NCBI GenBank assembly: GCA_050944685.1
Contig: JBMNRP010000024.1
Coordinates: 1 to 40,243 of the forward strand
Origin: CADBRN01 sp050944685
Lineage (GTDB): Bacteria; Bacillota; Clostridia; Lachnospirales; Lachnospiraceae
Reading direction: 5' to 3'
Length of the DNA: 40,243 bases
The notes below the pieces were generated by a model. That model was not told where the DNA came from, ran no database searches, and saw nothing but the letters and a program-made list of their open reading frames with translations. How positions within the stretch are numbered: the first letter of the stretch is position 1; each line of letters starts with the position of its first letter. This document shows positions 1 to 8,154 of the stretch, in pieces. The translations under genes were made by a program, and so were the position numbers.

Positions 1-124
1 CAGCGCATCCGGCTTCCTTCGGATCCCATCTCGCGATGGGCACCCTTGCCTTCGGCTATGTCCTTCCCACTACCGGGCGGACTCTGGACTTTCACCAGCT
101 AGGAACGTGCGCCGCCGGGCGCAC
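1..124 (-). mobile_element. Group II intron, 5' end (partial, runs off the left edge)
   Basis: Read on the minus strand, the element starts at position 124 with GTGCGCCC, which fits the GUGYG 5' end of bacterial group II introns. A short hairpin of the first bases (GTGCGCC with GGCGCAC) follows, then blocks typical of intron domain I: GGTGAAAGTCC, CGAAGGCAAGGGTG, CATCGCGAGATGGG and CCGAAGGAAGCCGG. The reverse-transcriptase ORF and the 3' end would lie outside the window. The 5' splice point is 4 bases past the U-tract of the codY terminator. Insertion just after an intrinsic terminator, in the sense direction, is the known habit of group IIC introns, but the subclass cannot be fixed from 124 bases. 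The motif match is from memory. Confidence 0.72.
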
Positions 125-128
125 GCGG

Positions 129-165
129 AAAAAAGGCCGCCCGGACTTCTGTCGTCCGGACGGCC
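129..165 (-). terminator. Intrinsic terminator of codY
   Basis: On the minus strand a GC-rich stem with arms at 154-165 and 135-146 (12 bp with one G-T pair) and a 7-base loop is followed by six T residues (129-134). It lies 45 bases after the codY stop codon. The group II intron begins 4 bases beyond it. Confidence 0.93.
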
Positions 166-209
166 TCCTTTGAATCTCGGATTTCCGATGATTTTCCATC
201 GGTCTGCCG

Positions 210-1049
210 TTATTTCTGAGCGGCTTCCGCCGCAGCTTTTTTCGCAGCAGCTCCCCCTTTCGCGGGTTTTTCCGCTCTGTTTGCCTTGATTTCCTTCAAC
301 TCATCAAATATATAATCATTCAGAACCTTGATATAGGTTCCCTTCATGCCGCTGGATCTGGACTCGATGACGCCCGCACTTTCGAATTTCCTCAGCGCAT
401 TGACGATGACCGAGCGGGTGATTCCGACGCGGTCCGCGATCTTGCTCGCCACCAGGATTCCCTCGACGCCATCCAGCTCATCGAAGATATGAATAATCGC
501 CTCCAGCTCCGAATAGGACAGCGTTGAAAAAGCGGACTTCACGACCTGAATCTTGCGGCTCTCCTCAAGATTCTCCTCGTTGACGGAGCGCATCATCTCC
601 AGCCCGACAACGGTCGTACCGTACTCGCTGACCACGATGTCGTCGATGTCATACTCCGGGCTCACCCGATACATAAATACCGTTCCCAGACGCTCTCCGG
701 CAATTTCAATCGGACTGATGATCGCGGTATAATTCTCGTACTCATCGCCCTCGAATCCGAGCGTCGTCAGGTTGACGTTTTCCTTCGTAGACAGGACGCT
801 TAAGAAACGGTCGTTCAGAAGCGGGTCAATGTGCTCCCCGACCTGATTGGCGATCATCACATTGATTTCCCTGATATCTCCTCGCTCGGCAATGCCGAGG
901 ACTTTTCCTTTCCGGCTGATGACCAGAATGTCGGAATCCAGGCAGTCCATCATAACCCTGCAGATATCATTAAAAACAACCTTCGTCGAATTATTATTAT
1001 GAAGCAGTTTGTTGATTTTGCGAGTCTTGTCTAATAATTGAACACCCAT
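210..1049 (-). CDS. codY: GTP-sensing global repressor CodY
   Basis: CodY senses branched-chain amino acids and GTP and represses nutrient-uptake and stationary-phase genes in low-GC Gram-positives. The 279-residue product has the N-terminal GAF ligand domain (about 1-155), a linker helix, and the highly conserved winged-helix region (about 176-245) with SYSELEAI, ASKIADRVGITRSVIVNAL and ESAGVIESRS. The usual length is about 260; here a Lys/Ala-rich tail (256-279) is added after the conserved end. The ATG at 1049 has GAGG 9 bases upstream. It lies downstream of topA in the same direction, but trmFO, xerC and hslVU, which separate topA from codY in Bacillus, are absent. A CodY-box-like site lies at its own promoter. 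Identification is secure; the role of the tail is unknown. Confidence 0.97.
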   Translation of the reverse strand: MGVQLLDKTRKINKLLHNNNSTKVVFNDICRVMMDCLDSDILVISRKGKVLGIAERGDIREINVMIANQVGEHIDPLLNDRFLSVLSTKENVNLTTLGFEGDEYENYTAIISPIEIAGERLGTVFMYRVSPEYDIDDIVVSEYGTTVVGLEMMRSVNEENLEESRKIQVVKSAFSTLSYSELEAIIHIFDELDGVEGILVASKIADRVGITRSVIVNALRKFESAGVIESRSSGMKGTYIKVLNDYIFDELKEIKANRAEKPAKGGAAAKKAAAEAAQK

Positions 1050-1102
1050 TCGGATTTACCTCGACTTTCATTCGAATATTTTCGCTCTTTCCCGGATACA
1101 CA

Positions 1103-1134
1103 ATTATATTAACACTGTTCGTCGCAAAACACAA
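1103..1134 (-). promoter_or_regulatory. Possible codY promoter
   Basis: On the minus strand TTGTGT (1129-1134) is followed after 17 bases by TAATAT (1106-1111). An overlapping TATAAT at 1103-1108 has no well-spaced -35. The match is moderate, but it sits correctly in the 103-base topA-codY gap, where no terminator is seen, so read-through from topA is also possible. Confidence 0.4.
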
Positions 1135-1136
1135 TT

Positions 1137-1151
1137 TATTTTCTGAAAAGT
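1137..1151. promoter_or_regulatory. Candidate CodY-binding box
   Basis: The 15 bases TATTTTCTGAAAAGT match the consensus AATTTTCWGAAAATT at 13 of 15 positions, including the whole TTTTCTGAAAA core. The box is 2 bases upstream of the proposed codY -35 element and next to the topA stop codon. Autoregulation of codY is known in other Firmicutes; here it is inferred from the motif. Confidence 0.6.
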
Positions 1152-1152
1152 T

Positions 1153-3231
1153 TTATTCTTCAGTATTTTCTTTTATTTGTGAGACAAATCCGCATTCTTT
1201 ATTGGCACAGACGAGACGCTTTCCTTTCTCCAGCATATAGCTCCCGCACTTCGGGCAGCGTTCGTTCGAAGGTTTCTGCCAGGACATGAAATCGCATTCC
1301 GGATTTCTCTCGCATCCGTAATAGCGACGCCCCTTTTTCGTCTTTTTAATGACGATTTCGGCACCGCATTTCGGACACCTGACCCCCGTTTTCTCATAAT
1401 AAGGCTTCGTATTCCGGCATTCCGGAAATCCGGGGCAGGCGAGGAACTTTCCGTGCGGACCGTATTTGATGACCATGTTCCGGCCGCAGTTCTCACAGAT
1501 GACATCCGTAACCTCGTCCTGAATCTCCACCTCTTCGAGTTCTTTTTCTGCCTTCTGAACGGCTGCGTAAAAATCCGGCCAGAAATTGCGGACGATCATC
1601 TTCCACTCGATCTTTCCTTCTTCCACTCCGTCGAGAAGCGTCTCGATATTGGCCGTGAAATTCGTATCCACGATCGTGGGGAAAGCTTCCTTCATCATCT
1701 TGTTTACCACCTCGCCGAGCTCGGTAATATAGAGTTTTTTCTGTTCGCGCGATACGTAATGCCGGGCGATGATGGTTGTGATCGTCGGAGCGTAGGTACT
1801 GGGACGTCCGATGCCGAGCTCTTCCATGGTCTTGACGAGGGAAGCCTCGGTGTAATGAGCAGGCGGCTGGGTGAAATGCTGCTCTTTGTCGAAATGATCC
1901 AGCTCCAGCGCACTCTCCTCGCTGATATCTCCGAGGTGGTCGTTTTCCTGCTTTTCATCCGAACTGTCCGAATATACCGAGAGGAAACCGCGGAAGATCA
2001 GCTTCGAGGCAGACGCAGTGAAGAGATACTTCCCTCCCCGGATCCGGACAGATTTCGTCTCAAAACGCGCGGGCGCCATGCGGCTCGCCACGAACCGCTT
2101 CCAGATCAGCTGATAGAGGCGGAACTGGTCACGCGACAGATGATCCTTTACCGATGCGGGCGTACGGGTGACGTCGGTCGGACGGATCGCCTCGTGGGCG
2201 TCCTGTGCGCGCGCATTTTTATTGTCCGTCGTATTCTCAGGGGACACCGACTCTTTTCCGAACTGCTCTCCGACGTACTCGCGCGCCGCCTGATCCGCTT
2301 CCGCGGAAATTCTCGTGGAATCCGTACGGAGATAGGTGATCAGTCCGACCGTTCCGCCGCGCCCGATGTCAATTCCCTCGTAGAGCTGCTGGGCGATCTG
2401 CATCGTCTTATACGTTGACATGTTCAGGACGTTGGATGCCTCCTGCTGCAGCGTACTCGTCGTAAACGGAAGCGGGGCCTTCTTGGTCCTCGAGCCGCGC
2501 CGGATCTCCTCGACTGAATATTTCGCTCCCCTCAGGTCGGAGATCACCTTCTCGACCTCCTCGCGGGAGTGCAGCTCTTCTTTCTTTTTCCCCGTACCGA
2601 AATAGTGGGCGGTCAGCGGTTTTTTCCGTCCGTCCACTAAAAAGTCCGCATCGAGCGTCCAGTACTCCTGCGGAATAAAAGCATTGATCTCTTCTTCCCG
2701 GTCTGCGATGAGGCGCAGCGCAACCGACTGCACACGGCCGGCAGAAAGCCCTCTCTTGATCTTTTTCCAGAGAATCGGGCTGATCTCATAACCGACGAGA
2801 CGGTCAATGACCCGTCGCGCCTGCTGCGCGTCCACCAGATCCATATCGATGTCACGGGCGTGTTTCAGGGAATCCTTCACCGCCGTCTTCGTGATCTCAT
2901 TGAAGGTAATCCTCCTCATTTTTTCCGGCGGAAGTTTCAGCGCAATGGAAAGGTGCCAGGAAATCGCTTCTCCCTCGCGGTCCGGGTCGGTCGCCAGATA
3001 AACCGTTGAAGCCTTCGCGGCTTCCTTCCGCAGTTTAGCCAGAAGCTCTCCCTTTCCGCGGATCGTTATATACTTCGGCTCAAAGTCGTTGTCAATATCG
3101 ATGCCGAGCTGGCTCTTCGGCAGATCGCGCACATGACCCATCGAAGCCTCAACCGTATAATTCGTGCCGAGAAATTTCTTCACCGATTTAACTTTCGTCG
3201 GTGACTCCACAATCACGAGATTCTTAGCCAT
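1153..3231 (-). CDS. topA: DNA topoisomerase I (type IA)
   Basis: Relaxes negative supercoils by transient single-strand cleavage. The 692-residue product has an N-terminal Toprim domain with the acidic metal motif TDPDREGE (81-88), the RGLSAGRVQSVALRL gate region, and the active-site tyrosine Tyr300 in GLITYLRTDSTRIS. Three C-terminal four-cysteine zinc ribbons span about 579-605, 619-646 and 659-680. An in-frame ATG exists 57 bases further upstream, but the start at 3231 is preferred: it gives the family N-terminus (MAKNLVIVESPTK) and has GGAGG 5 bases upstream. A good promoter lies just before it. In Bacillus dprA directly precedes topA; here an iolG/araC pair intervenes. Confidence 0.98.
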   Translation of the reverse strand: MAKNLVIVESPTKVKSVKKFLGTNYTVEASMGHVRDLPKSQLGIDIDNDFEPKYITIRGKGELLAKLRKEAAKASTVYLATDPDREGEAISWHLSIALKLPPEKMRRITFNEITKTAVKDSLKHARDIDMDLVDAQQARRVIDRLVGYEISPILWKKIKRGLSAGRVQSVALRLIADREEEINAFIPQEYWTLDADFLVDGRKKPLTAHYFGTGKKKEELHSREEVEKVISDLRGAKYSVEEIRRGSRTKKAPLPFTTSTLQQEASNVLNMSTYKTMQIAQQLYEGIDIGRGGTVGLITYLRTDSTRISAEADQAAREYVGEQFGKESVSPENTTDNKNARAQDAHEAIRPTDVTRTPASVKDHLSRDQFRLYQLIWKRFVASRMAPARFETKSVRIRGGKYLFTASASKLIFRGFLSVYSDSSDEKQENDHLGDISEESALELDHFDKEQHFTQPPAHYTEASLVKTMEELGIGRPSTYAPTITTIIARHYVSREQKKLYITELGEVVNKMMKEAFPTIVDTNFTANIETLLDGVEEGKIEWKMIVRNFWPDFYAAVQKAEKELEEVEIQDEVTDVICENCGRNMVIKYGPHGKFLACPGFPECRNTKPYYEKTGVRCPKCGAEIVIKKTKKGRRYYGCERNPECDFMSWQKPSNERCPKCGSYMLEKGKRLVCANKECGFVSQIKENTEE

Positions 3232-3259
3232 GGTATCCTCCAAAAAATATTCGGTTATT

Positions 3260-3288
3260 AATATAGCGCAAAATATTTTTTGATGCAA
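3260..3288 (-). promoter_or_regulatory. Sigma-A type promoter of topA
   Basis: On the minus strand TTGCAT (3283-3288) and TATATT (3260-3265) are separated by exactly 17 bases in an AT-rich stretch. The -10 ends about 28 bases before the topA ATG. Confidence 0.75.
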
Positions 3289-3338
3289 CTTGCATTTTTC
3301 GTCCCGGACGGGAAAAATCTTTTCTGAAATGGGAAAGG

Positions 3339-3382
3339 AAAACCGGCAGGACCCGGATGGAAATCACCCGTAGTCCTGCCGG
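3339..3382 (-). terminator. Intrinsic terminator of iolG
   Basis: Perfect 10-bp arms CCGGCAGGAC/GTCCTGCCGG (3373-3382 and 3343-3352) enclose a further short stem. On the minus strand they are followed by TTTTCCTTTCC. It lies 26 bases after the iolG stop and separates iolG from topA. Confidence 0.88.
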
Positions 3383-3408
3383 AACGGCACAATATCATTC
3401 TGTTCTTA

Positions 3409-4422
3409 TCAGTCGTAGAAAGACGGTCTTTCCGGAATCGAGATATCGACCGACGTTCCCAAATCGCGTGCCTTCGAAGCGCATCCCGCCGTGATCTGTG
3501 CGACATAGCCGTCCCACGCGGTCGGGCCGTCCTGGCCGCCCTCTCTGGCCGCATTGATCCAGTGCTGGAACTCGATGTTGTAGGCTTCCGGAAAACGCTC
3601 GGACCAGTCTGCGCAGATCGGGGTCACGCGGGAAGCGTTGGTACGCACCATCGCGTAGGGAGGCTCTGGAAGATTCAGCGTACCTTCCTCGCAGACAACC
3701 TCGCACTCGACGTCGTATCCGTAGTGAGAGAATACAAAGGACTCAACCTCGATGTAGATTCCGGACTCGGTCACCAGATGCATAATCTGCGGATCCTTGA
3801 CGCCTTCTCCCGCATATTTGGAGCTTCTCGGGAATACGACATCCGCCTTGACATAGTTCTCGCCCACCAGCCAGCGGAGAACATCGATCTCGTGAATCAT
3901 AGAGTTCTCCACGCTCATCTCCGTCTTCCAGCCGACTCCTCCGTCGTCATAATTTCTGTGGCAGCAGTGGAGCACAAGCGGAGAACCGTATTTTCCGCTC
4001 TGGATCAGTTCTTTCAGCTGAACATATCCGGGATCGAAGCGGCGCATAAATCCGACCTGGACCAGCTTTTTCCCGACCTTCATCTCTTCGTCCACGATGC
4101 GCCTGCAGGCTTCCGGCGTCGGGGAAAGCGGTTTTTCACAGAATACCGGCTTGCCTGCCTTCAGGGCAGCCATTACATACTGCTCGTGAAACGGATCGGA
4201 TGTCGTGACCACGACCGCATCAATGTCATCGCTCTCAATCATTTTCTCTCCGGTATCGTACGCTTTGATGCCGAACTGGTCTGCGACCTTCTTCGCGAAA
4301 TCTGCGGCGTAGTCCGCGCACCCCGTAACGCGTCCTCCCGTCAGCTTGTTATTGATCCGGTCGATATGAGTCCGTCCGATCGCACCGACACCGACAACAC
4401 CGATTCTCAGCTCATCTGCCAT
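3409..4422 (-). CDS. iolG: Inositol 2-dehydrogenase-like oxidoreductase (Gfo/Idh/MocA family)
   Basis: NAD-dependent oxidation of myo-inositol to scyllo-inosose is the expected reaction. The 337-residue product has the Rossmann motif GVVGVGAIG (8-16), the EKP motif with catalytic Lys97, and extended similarity to Bacillus IolG (VGKKLVQVGFMRRFD, HEIDVLRWLVG, GPTAWDGY; usual length 344). At the place of the catalytic Asp (Asp172 in Bacillus IolG) this protein has Asn173, while His177 is kept, so substrate range or activity may differ. The start has AGGAGG 9 bases upstream. It is a single-gene unit with its own terminator, divergent from an AraC regulator that probably controls it. No other iol genes are nearby. 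The family is certain; the exact polyol substrate is an inference. Confidence 0.85.
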   Translation of the reverse strand: MADELRIGVVGVGAIGRTHIDRINNKLTGGRVTGCADYAADFAKKVADQFGIKAYDTGEKMIESDDIDAVVVTTSDPFHEQYVMAALKAGKPVFCEKPLSPTPEACRRIVDEEMKVGKKLVQVGFMRRFDPGYVQLKELIQSGKYGSPLVLHCCHRNYDDGGVGWKTEMSVENSMIHEIDVLRWLVGENYVKADVVFPRSSKYAGEGVKDPQIMHLVTESGIYIEVESFVFSHYGYDVECEVVCEEGTLNLPEPPYAMVRTNASRVTPICADWSERFPEAYNIEFQHWINAAREGGQDGPTAWDGYVAQITAGCASKARDLGTSVDISIPERPSFYD

Positions 4423-4438
4423 TTCGAAATACCTCCTG

Positions 4439-4478
4439 AAAAAAAATCATTGCCGCCGCCCATCCGTCCGGCCGGCGG
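4439..4478 (-). promoter_or_regulatory. Leader hairpin with U-tract before iolG
   Basis: On the minus strand CCGCCG (4473-4478) pairs with CGGCGG (4453-4458) across a 14-base loop. After 6 bases comes a run of eight T (4439-4446), which abuts the iolG ribosome site (4432-4437). It resembles a weak terminator or attenuator inside the leader, but the gap before the U-tract is longer than usual. Confidence 0.35.
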
Positions 4479-4522
4479 AGCCCCCGGCAGAAAACGATAG
4501 TTTTGTTTTTCTGCCTTCCTTC

Positions 4523-4536
4523 TATACCCAAGTATA
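4523..4536. promoter_or_regulatory. Inverted repeat in the iolG/araC divergent control region
   Basis: TATAC-CCAA-GTATA lies in the 218-base gap between the two divergent start codons and could be an operator or overlap the iolG promoter. I see no well-spaced consensus promoter for either gene. The rest of the gap is AT-rich, apart from the GC-rich iolG leader. Confidence 0.3.
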
Positions 4537-4640
4537 TACGATAAACGAAAAAAATGTTATTGAAAATATGCCTGATTCAGGAGCAAAATAAGAGTGAATT
4601 GATTTCAGAGTTATAAAAAACGGCACGAAAAGGAAATAAT

Positions 4641-5495
4641 ATGGAAAAATCAGAAGCGGGCATTCCCTGGAACTGGGAAACGGTGAAGCTCATCGACGCC
4701 GTAAAAGTAGAAGGCTTTTTTTCAAAAAATCACCGACATGTGTTTCATCAGCACGAGGACCGGCTGGAACTCCTCTATATTTACAGTGGTTCCGGAAGCT
4801 ATCAGGTCGGGAGACGTGAATATGCGGTCACGGAGGGTGACATCGTGATCTGCAACGCCAATACCCTGCACGGAGAAAATTTTCTTCTCCCCACCGAGAT
4901 CCAGACCTACTGCTGCGCCTACGACGGAGTGCTCCTCCCCGGACTTCCGGAAAACACCCTGATCCCGGCGGAAAAACGTCCCGTCGTATCTCTGCGCCAG
5001 TACGGCGGCCTCATCCGGGATATGACGGTTCGGATCTATCAGCTGTACGGAAGCGGCATGCCGGATTTTTTTCTGGCCCCTGTCATGGCGAAAAACGTGC
5101 TGGCGATGACGTGGTATGAATTTCTGGAGCAGGAAAAAAGCCTTGACCGCACGCACGTCCTACAGAAGACCGAAACCCTGATCCGCAGGATCACCGAATA
5201 CCTGGATCAGAACTATAAAAGGGAAGATCTTCGCATGAAAAGTCTGTGCGACCGTTTTCACATCAGCGCCTCCTATCTGTCGCACGCCTTCAAGAGGGAA
5301 ACCGGCATTTCACCGAAGCAGTACGTTCTCCTGCGAAGGATCGGCGAAGCACAGAGTCTCCTGGAATCGACCGACCGACCGATCGGGGAAATCGAGACCG
5401 GGCTTGGCTTCGGAAGCAGCGTTCATTTCTCATCGACCTTTAAAAAATACGTCGGCATGTCGCCGCGCGATTACCGCAGCTACTACCGGAAATGA
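4641..5495 (+). CDS. AraC family transcriptional regulator
   Basis: A 284-residue two-domain regulator. The N-terminal part (about 25-110) looks like a cupin ligand-binding domain (FHQHEDRLELLYIYSGSG, VTEGDIVICNANTLHGE). The C-terminal 95 residues carry two helix-turn-helix motifs of the AraC/XylS type, with LCDRFHISASYLSHAFKRE, SPKQYVLLRRIGEAQ and the closing signature FSSTFKKYVGMSPRDYR. AGGAAA precedes the ATG. It is divergent from iolG, so control of iolG in response to a polyol or sugar is the natural inference; the ligand is unknown. Its end overlaps the end of dprA by 13 bases in convergent orientation. It is one of only two plus-strand genes in the window. Confidence 0.93.
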   Translation: MEKSEAGIPWNWETVKLIDAVKVEGFFSKNHRHVFHQHEDRLELLYIYSGSGSYQVGRREYAVTEGDIVICNANTLHGENFLLPTEIQTYCCAYDGVLLPGLPENTLIPAEKRPVVSLRQYGGLIRDMTVRIYQLYGSGMPDFFLAPVMAKNVLAMTWYEFLEQEKSLDRTHVLQKTETLIRRITEYLDQNYKREDLRMKSLCDRFHISASYLSHAFKRETGISPKQYVLLRRIGEAQSLLESTDRPIGEIETGLGFGSSVHFSSTFKKYVGMSPRDYRSYYRK

Positions 5496-6418
5496 TTGCT
5501 CTGCCTGATCCGGATGGTCCGTTTGACGAACCGGCCGGGCTCCAGTTCCGCGGCAAAGCCGTCCGAAACCAGCCTGACCAGGATCTCCGCGCTCCGGTCC
5601 GCCGGCAGTCCGGAAAGCAGAGTGATCTGTCCGACAGACATCCCCTCCGTATCCAGAATACCGTACACCTTTTCCGAATCCGGATCTCCCGAAAACTCCA
5701 GCGTGTGATCTTTATTCCTCCGGTTCCTTTCCGTAAGCCCGAGGGCGGCCAGGATCTGTGCGGGGTCAAAAGCGATCATGGCCCCGTCTTCAATCAGAGA
5801 ATTGCAGCCCTCGCTGAGCGGATCCGTGCTCCTTCCCGGCAGCGCAAAAACATCCCGTCCCTGCTCCAGAGCATCGTTGACCGTCAGAAGCGATCCGCTC
5901 TTTCTGCGCGCCTCGATCACCAGAACCAGATCGGCAAGCCCGCTGATGAGACGGTTCCGGATCGGAAAATGGTAGGCCAGAGGCTTCGCCCCGGGAGGAT
6001 ATTCGGAGAGGATCCCTCCGTTTCCTTCAGCAATCCTTTCATACAGATTCCGGCTCGAGGCCGGATAACAGACATCCGCCCCGCATCCGAGAACCGCGTA
6101 TGTATTTCCTCCGCCCTCCAGCGCGCCCTCCTGCGCGGCGCTGTCAATGCCGGCGGCCATTCCGCTGATGATCTCCACACCGCTCTCCGCCAGAATCCGT
6201 CCGAATCTCCTCGCCTCCGACCGCCCGTATTCCGTGCAGGCCCGCGCCCCGATAATGGCAACGGCCTTCTTCCGGGGATCCGGAAAACGACCGACCAGAT
6301 AAAGGCCGGACGGCTTTGCCCGGATGCAGTCCTGCCTCAGCCGCTCCGGAAAATCCGGATCCGTGCTTTTTACATATCTCTGCGGATATTTCATTGTCTT
6401 GTAATTTGTCGTCTTCAT
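5483..6418 (-). CDS. dprA: DNA-processing protein DprA (Smf)
   Basis: Binds incoming single-stranded DNA and loads RecA during natural transformation; also found in species not known to be competent. The 311-residue product has the Rossmann-like core with AIIGARACTEYG (54-65), SGMAAGIDSAAQEGAL (85-100), FPIRNRLISGLAD and EARRKSGSL, and a C-terminal winged-helix domain (about 245-305). The N-terminal SAM domain of longer DprA proteins is absent. AGGCGG lies 5 bases before the ATG at 6418. It follows comM by 66 bases and is probably co-transcribed. The usual downstream neighbour topA is displaced by iolG/araC. Confidence 0.95.
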   Translation of the reverse strand: MKTTNYKTMKYPQRYVKSTDPDFPERLRQDCIRAKPSGLYLVGRFPDPRKKAVAIIGARACTEYGRSEARRFGRILAESGVEIISGMAAGIDSAAQEGALEGGGNTYAVLGCGADVCYPASSRNLYERIAEGNGGILSEYPPGAKPLAYHFPIRNRLISGLADLVLVIEARRKSGSLLTVNDALEQGRDVFALPGRSTDPLSEGCNSLIEDGAMIAFDPAQILAALGLTERNRRNKDHTLEFSGDPDSEKVYGILDTEGMSVGQITLLSGLPADRSAEILVRLVSDGFAAELEPGRFVKRTIRIRQSNHFR

Positions 6419-6484
6419 ACTGACCGCCTGTCTGTCTGAAATGCTCTTTTTGTCTGTCCGCTCCTCAAAAGAAGCTCCTTCGGG

Positions 6485-8002
6485 TCACAATCCTGTCCGG
6501 TAGCAAAGCGCCTCGCTGATATGGCGCTCGCCGATCATCTCCTCCCGGTCGAGATCCGCTATGGTCCGCGCGACCCGGAGTACGTGGTGATACCCCCTCG
6601 CGGAAAGCCCCATTCTTCCGAACATCGTCCGAAGAAGCTTCTCTCCTTTTTCTGTCACCGGACAATACTTCCCGATTTCAGAAGAGCCGATTTCACTGTT
6701 GAAATGAATTTCCGTCCCCCGATACCGCTCTTTCTGTACGGCGAAGGCCGCATCGACCTGCTTCTTCAGAACAGAGGAACTGATCTCATCGGTCTTTTCG
6801 CCGCTTAAATCATCGTAGGAAACGGCGAGAATTTCGCACTGAATATCAATGCGGTCCATCAGGGCGCGGCTGATGCGGTTTTTGTAGGCGCGAATCTCCT
6901 CTCTGGAACACCGGCATCTGGTCCGGTCCGGATAATGCCCGCACGGACATGGATTCATGGCTCCCACCAGCAAAAAGGAAGCCGGGAATAAAAAGCTTCC
7001 GCTCTGACGGGAGATGCGGATGCAGCGGTCCTCCAGCGGCTGACGGAGCATTTCCAGGACGTTGCGTTTCATTTCCGGCAATTCATCCAGAAACAGCACT
7101 CCTCTGTGTGCGAGGGTAATCTCGCCGGGGCGCGGATATTTTCCCCCGCCGCACAAAGCTGCCGCCGTCAGCGAATGATGCGGCGCGCGGAACGGTCTCC
7201 CGGAAAAAAGCGGCTCTTCTTCCGGAAGCAGACCGGCAATGCTGTATATTTTCGACAGCTCCAGCTTTTCGTCCTCCGACAGATCCGGCATGATCCCGGG
7301 AAGTCTCCTGGCCGCCATGGATTTGCCCGATCCGGGCGGACCGGTCATCAGCATATTGTGAAATCCCGCCGCTGCGATCAGCGCGCACCTTTTTACGGAA
7401 GGCTGCCCCCGGATATCCGAAAAATCCGGAAGGGCAGCCTCCCGCTTCTTCTTTTGTCCATGAATATTTTCCTCCCCGCCTGCCGGGAGCGTTCCCGTCT
7501 CGCAGAAATCCACGAGCTCCGAGAGTGTGCGGATTCCGATCACCGGGATCTCCCCCACGATCTCCGCCTCCCTCCGGTTCGCCGCGGGGACAATGCAGGC
7601 GCGGCAGCCTGCTTCCTTCGCGCAGATCACACTCGGCAGTACGCCCGAAATTTTCCCGACGGATCCGTCCAGATGAAGCTCTCCGAGGACCATGACGCCG
7701 GAAAGTGCCTTTGCATCAATCCGGCCGATGGCGCCGAGAACACCCGCGGCGATCGGCAGATCAAATCTCGTGCCCTCCTTCCGGACATCTCCCGGTGAGA
7801 GATTGACCGTAATCCGCTTCGGAGGCATCACGACCGAAATGTTTTTCAGGGCGGTCCGGACCCGTTCCTGGGCTTCTTTCACCTGTGTGCTCACGTGGCC
7901 GACAATAGAAAACATCGGCATACCGTTCGCCGCGTCCGCCTCGACCACCACCGGCAGGGCTTCCAGTCCGGTCAGCATCGCGCAGTATAGTTTGCAGTAC
8001 AT
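6485..8002 (-). CDS. comM: ComM/YifB family Mg-chelatase-like AAA+ ATPase
   Basis: ComM is a hexameric helicase that promotes branch migration when transformed DNA is integrated. The 505-residue product has an N-terminal Lon-protease-like fold (about 1-170), Walker A GPPGSGKS (221-228), Walker B GVLFLDELPE (301-310), a cysteine cluster (Cys352, 354, 363, 365) and the C-terminal GLSARGYHHVLRVARTIADL. A start at 8038 is open, but the ATG at 8002 has GGGAGGGG just upstream and gives the family N-terminus MYCKLYCAML. Pairing with dprA is conserved in many bacteria. The substrate in this organism is inferred from the family. Confidence 0.95.
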   Translation of the reverse strand: MYCKLYCAMLTGLEALPVVVEADAANGMPMFSIVGHVSTQVKEAQERVRTALKNISVVMPPKRITVNLSPGDVRKEGTRFDLPIAAGVLGAIGRIDAKALSGVMVLGELHLDGSVGKISGVLPSVICAKEAGCRACIVPAANRREAEIVGEIPVIGIRTLSELVDFCETGTLPAGGEENIHGQKKKREAALPDFSDIRGQPSVKRCALIAAAGFHNMLMTGPPGSGKSMAARRLPGIMPDLSEDEKLELSKIYSIAGLLPEEEPLFSGRPFRAPHHSLTAAALCGGGKYPRPGEITLAHRGVLFLDELPEMKRNVLEMLRQPLEDRCIRISRQSGSFLFPASFLLVGAMNPCPCGHYPDRTRCRCSREEIRAYKNRISRALMDRIDIQCEILAVSYDDLSGEKTDEISSSVLKKQVDAAFAVQKERYRGTEIHFNSEIGSSEIGKYCPVTEKGEKLLRTMFGRMGLSARGYHHVLRVARTIADLDREEMIGERHISEALCYRTGL

Positions 8003-8121
8003 AATCCCCTCCCTTTTTTCGGAACCGTCTTTCCGCACGGAACCGGCAAAAAACGTATCGGGAACAGCGCAGCCGGAAAAGAGCGCTTTCTCCGCAGGGC
8101 ATAAGAATAATCGGGAAAAAT

Positions 8122-8137
8122 GATCCGGAACCGGATC
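8122..8137. repeat. 16-bp perfect palindrome
   Basis: GATCCGGAACCGGATC reads the same on both strands. On the minus strand ATTTTT follows it, so it could act as a second weak terminator after the main one at 8155-8201, or as a site in the comM leader. I found no convincing comM promoter between here and 8002. Confidence 0.35.
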
Positions 8138-8154
8138 GGCAGAAAATACAGAAT

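Noticed and set aside
3318..3332. CodY-box-like sequence upstream of the topA promoter
   Set aside because: Only about 10 of 15 positions match, which is expected by chance in this much sequence.
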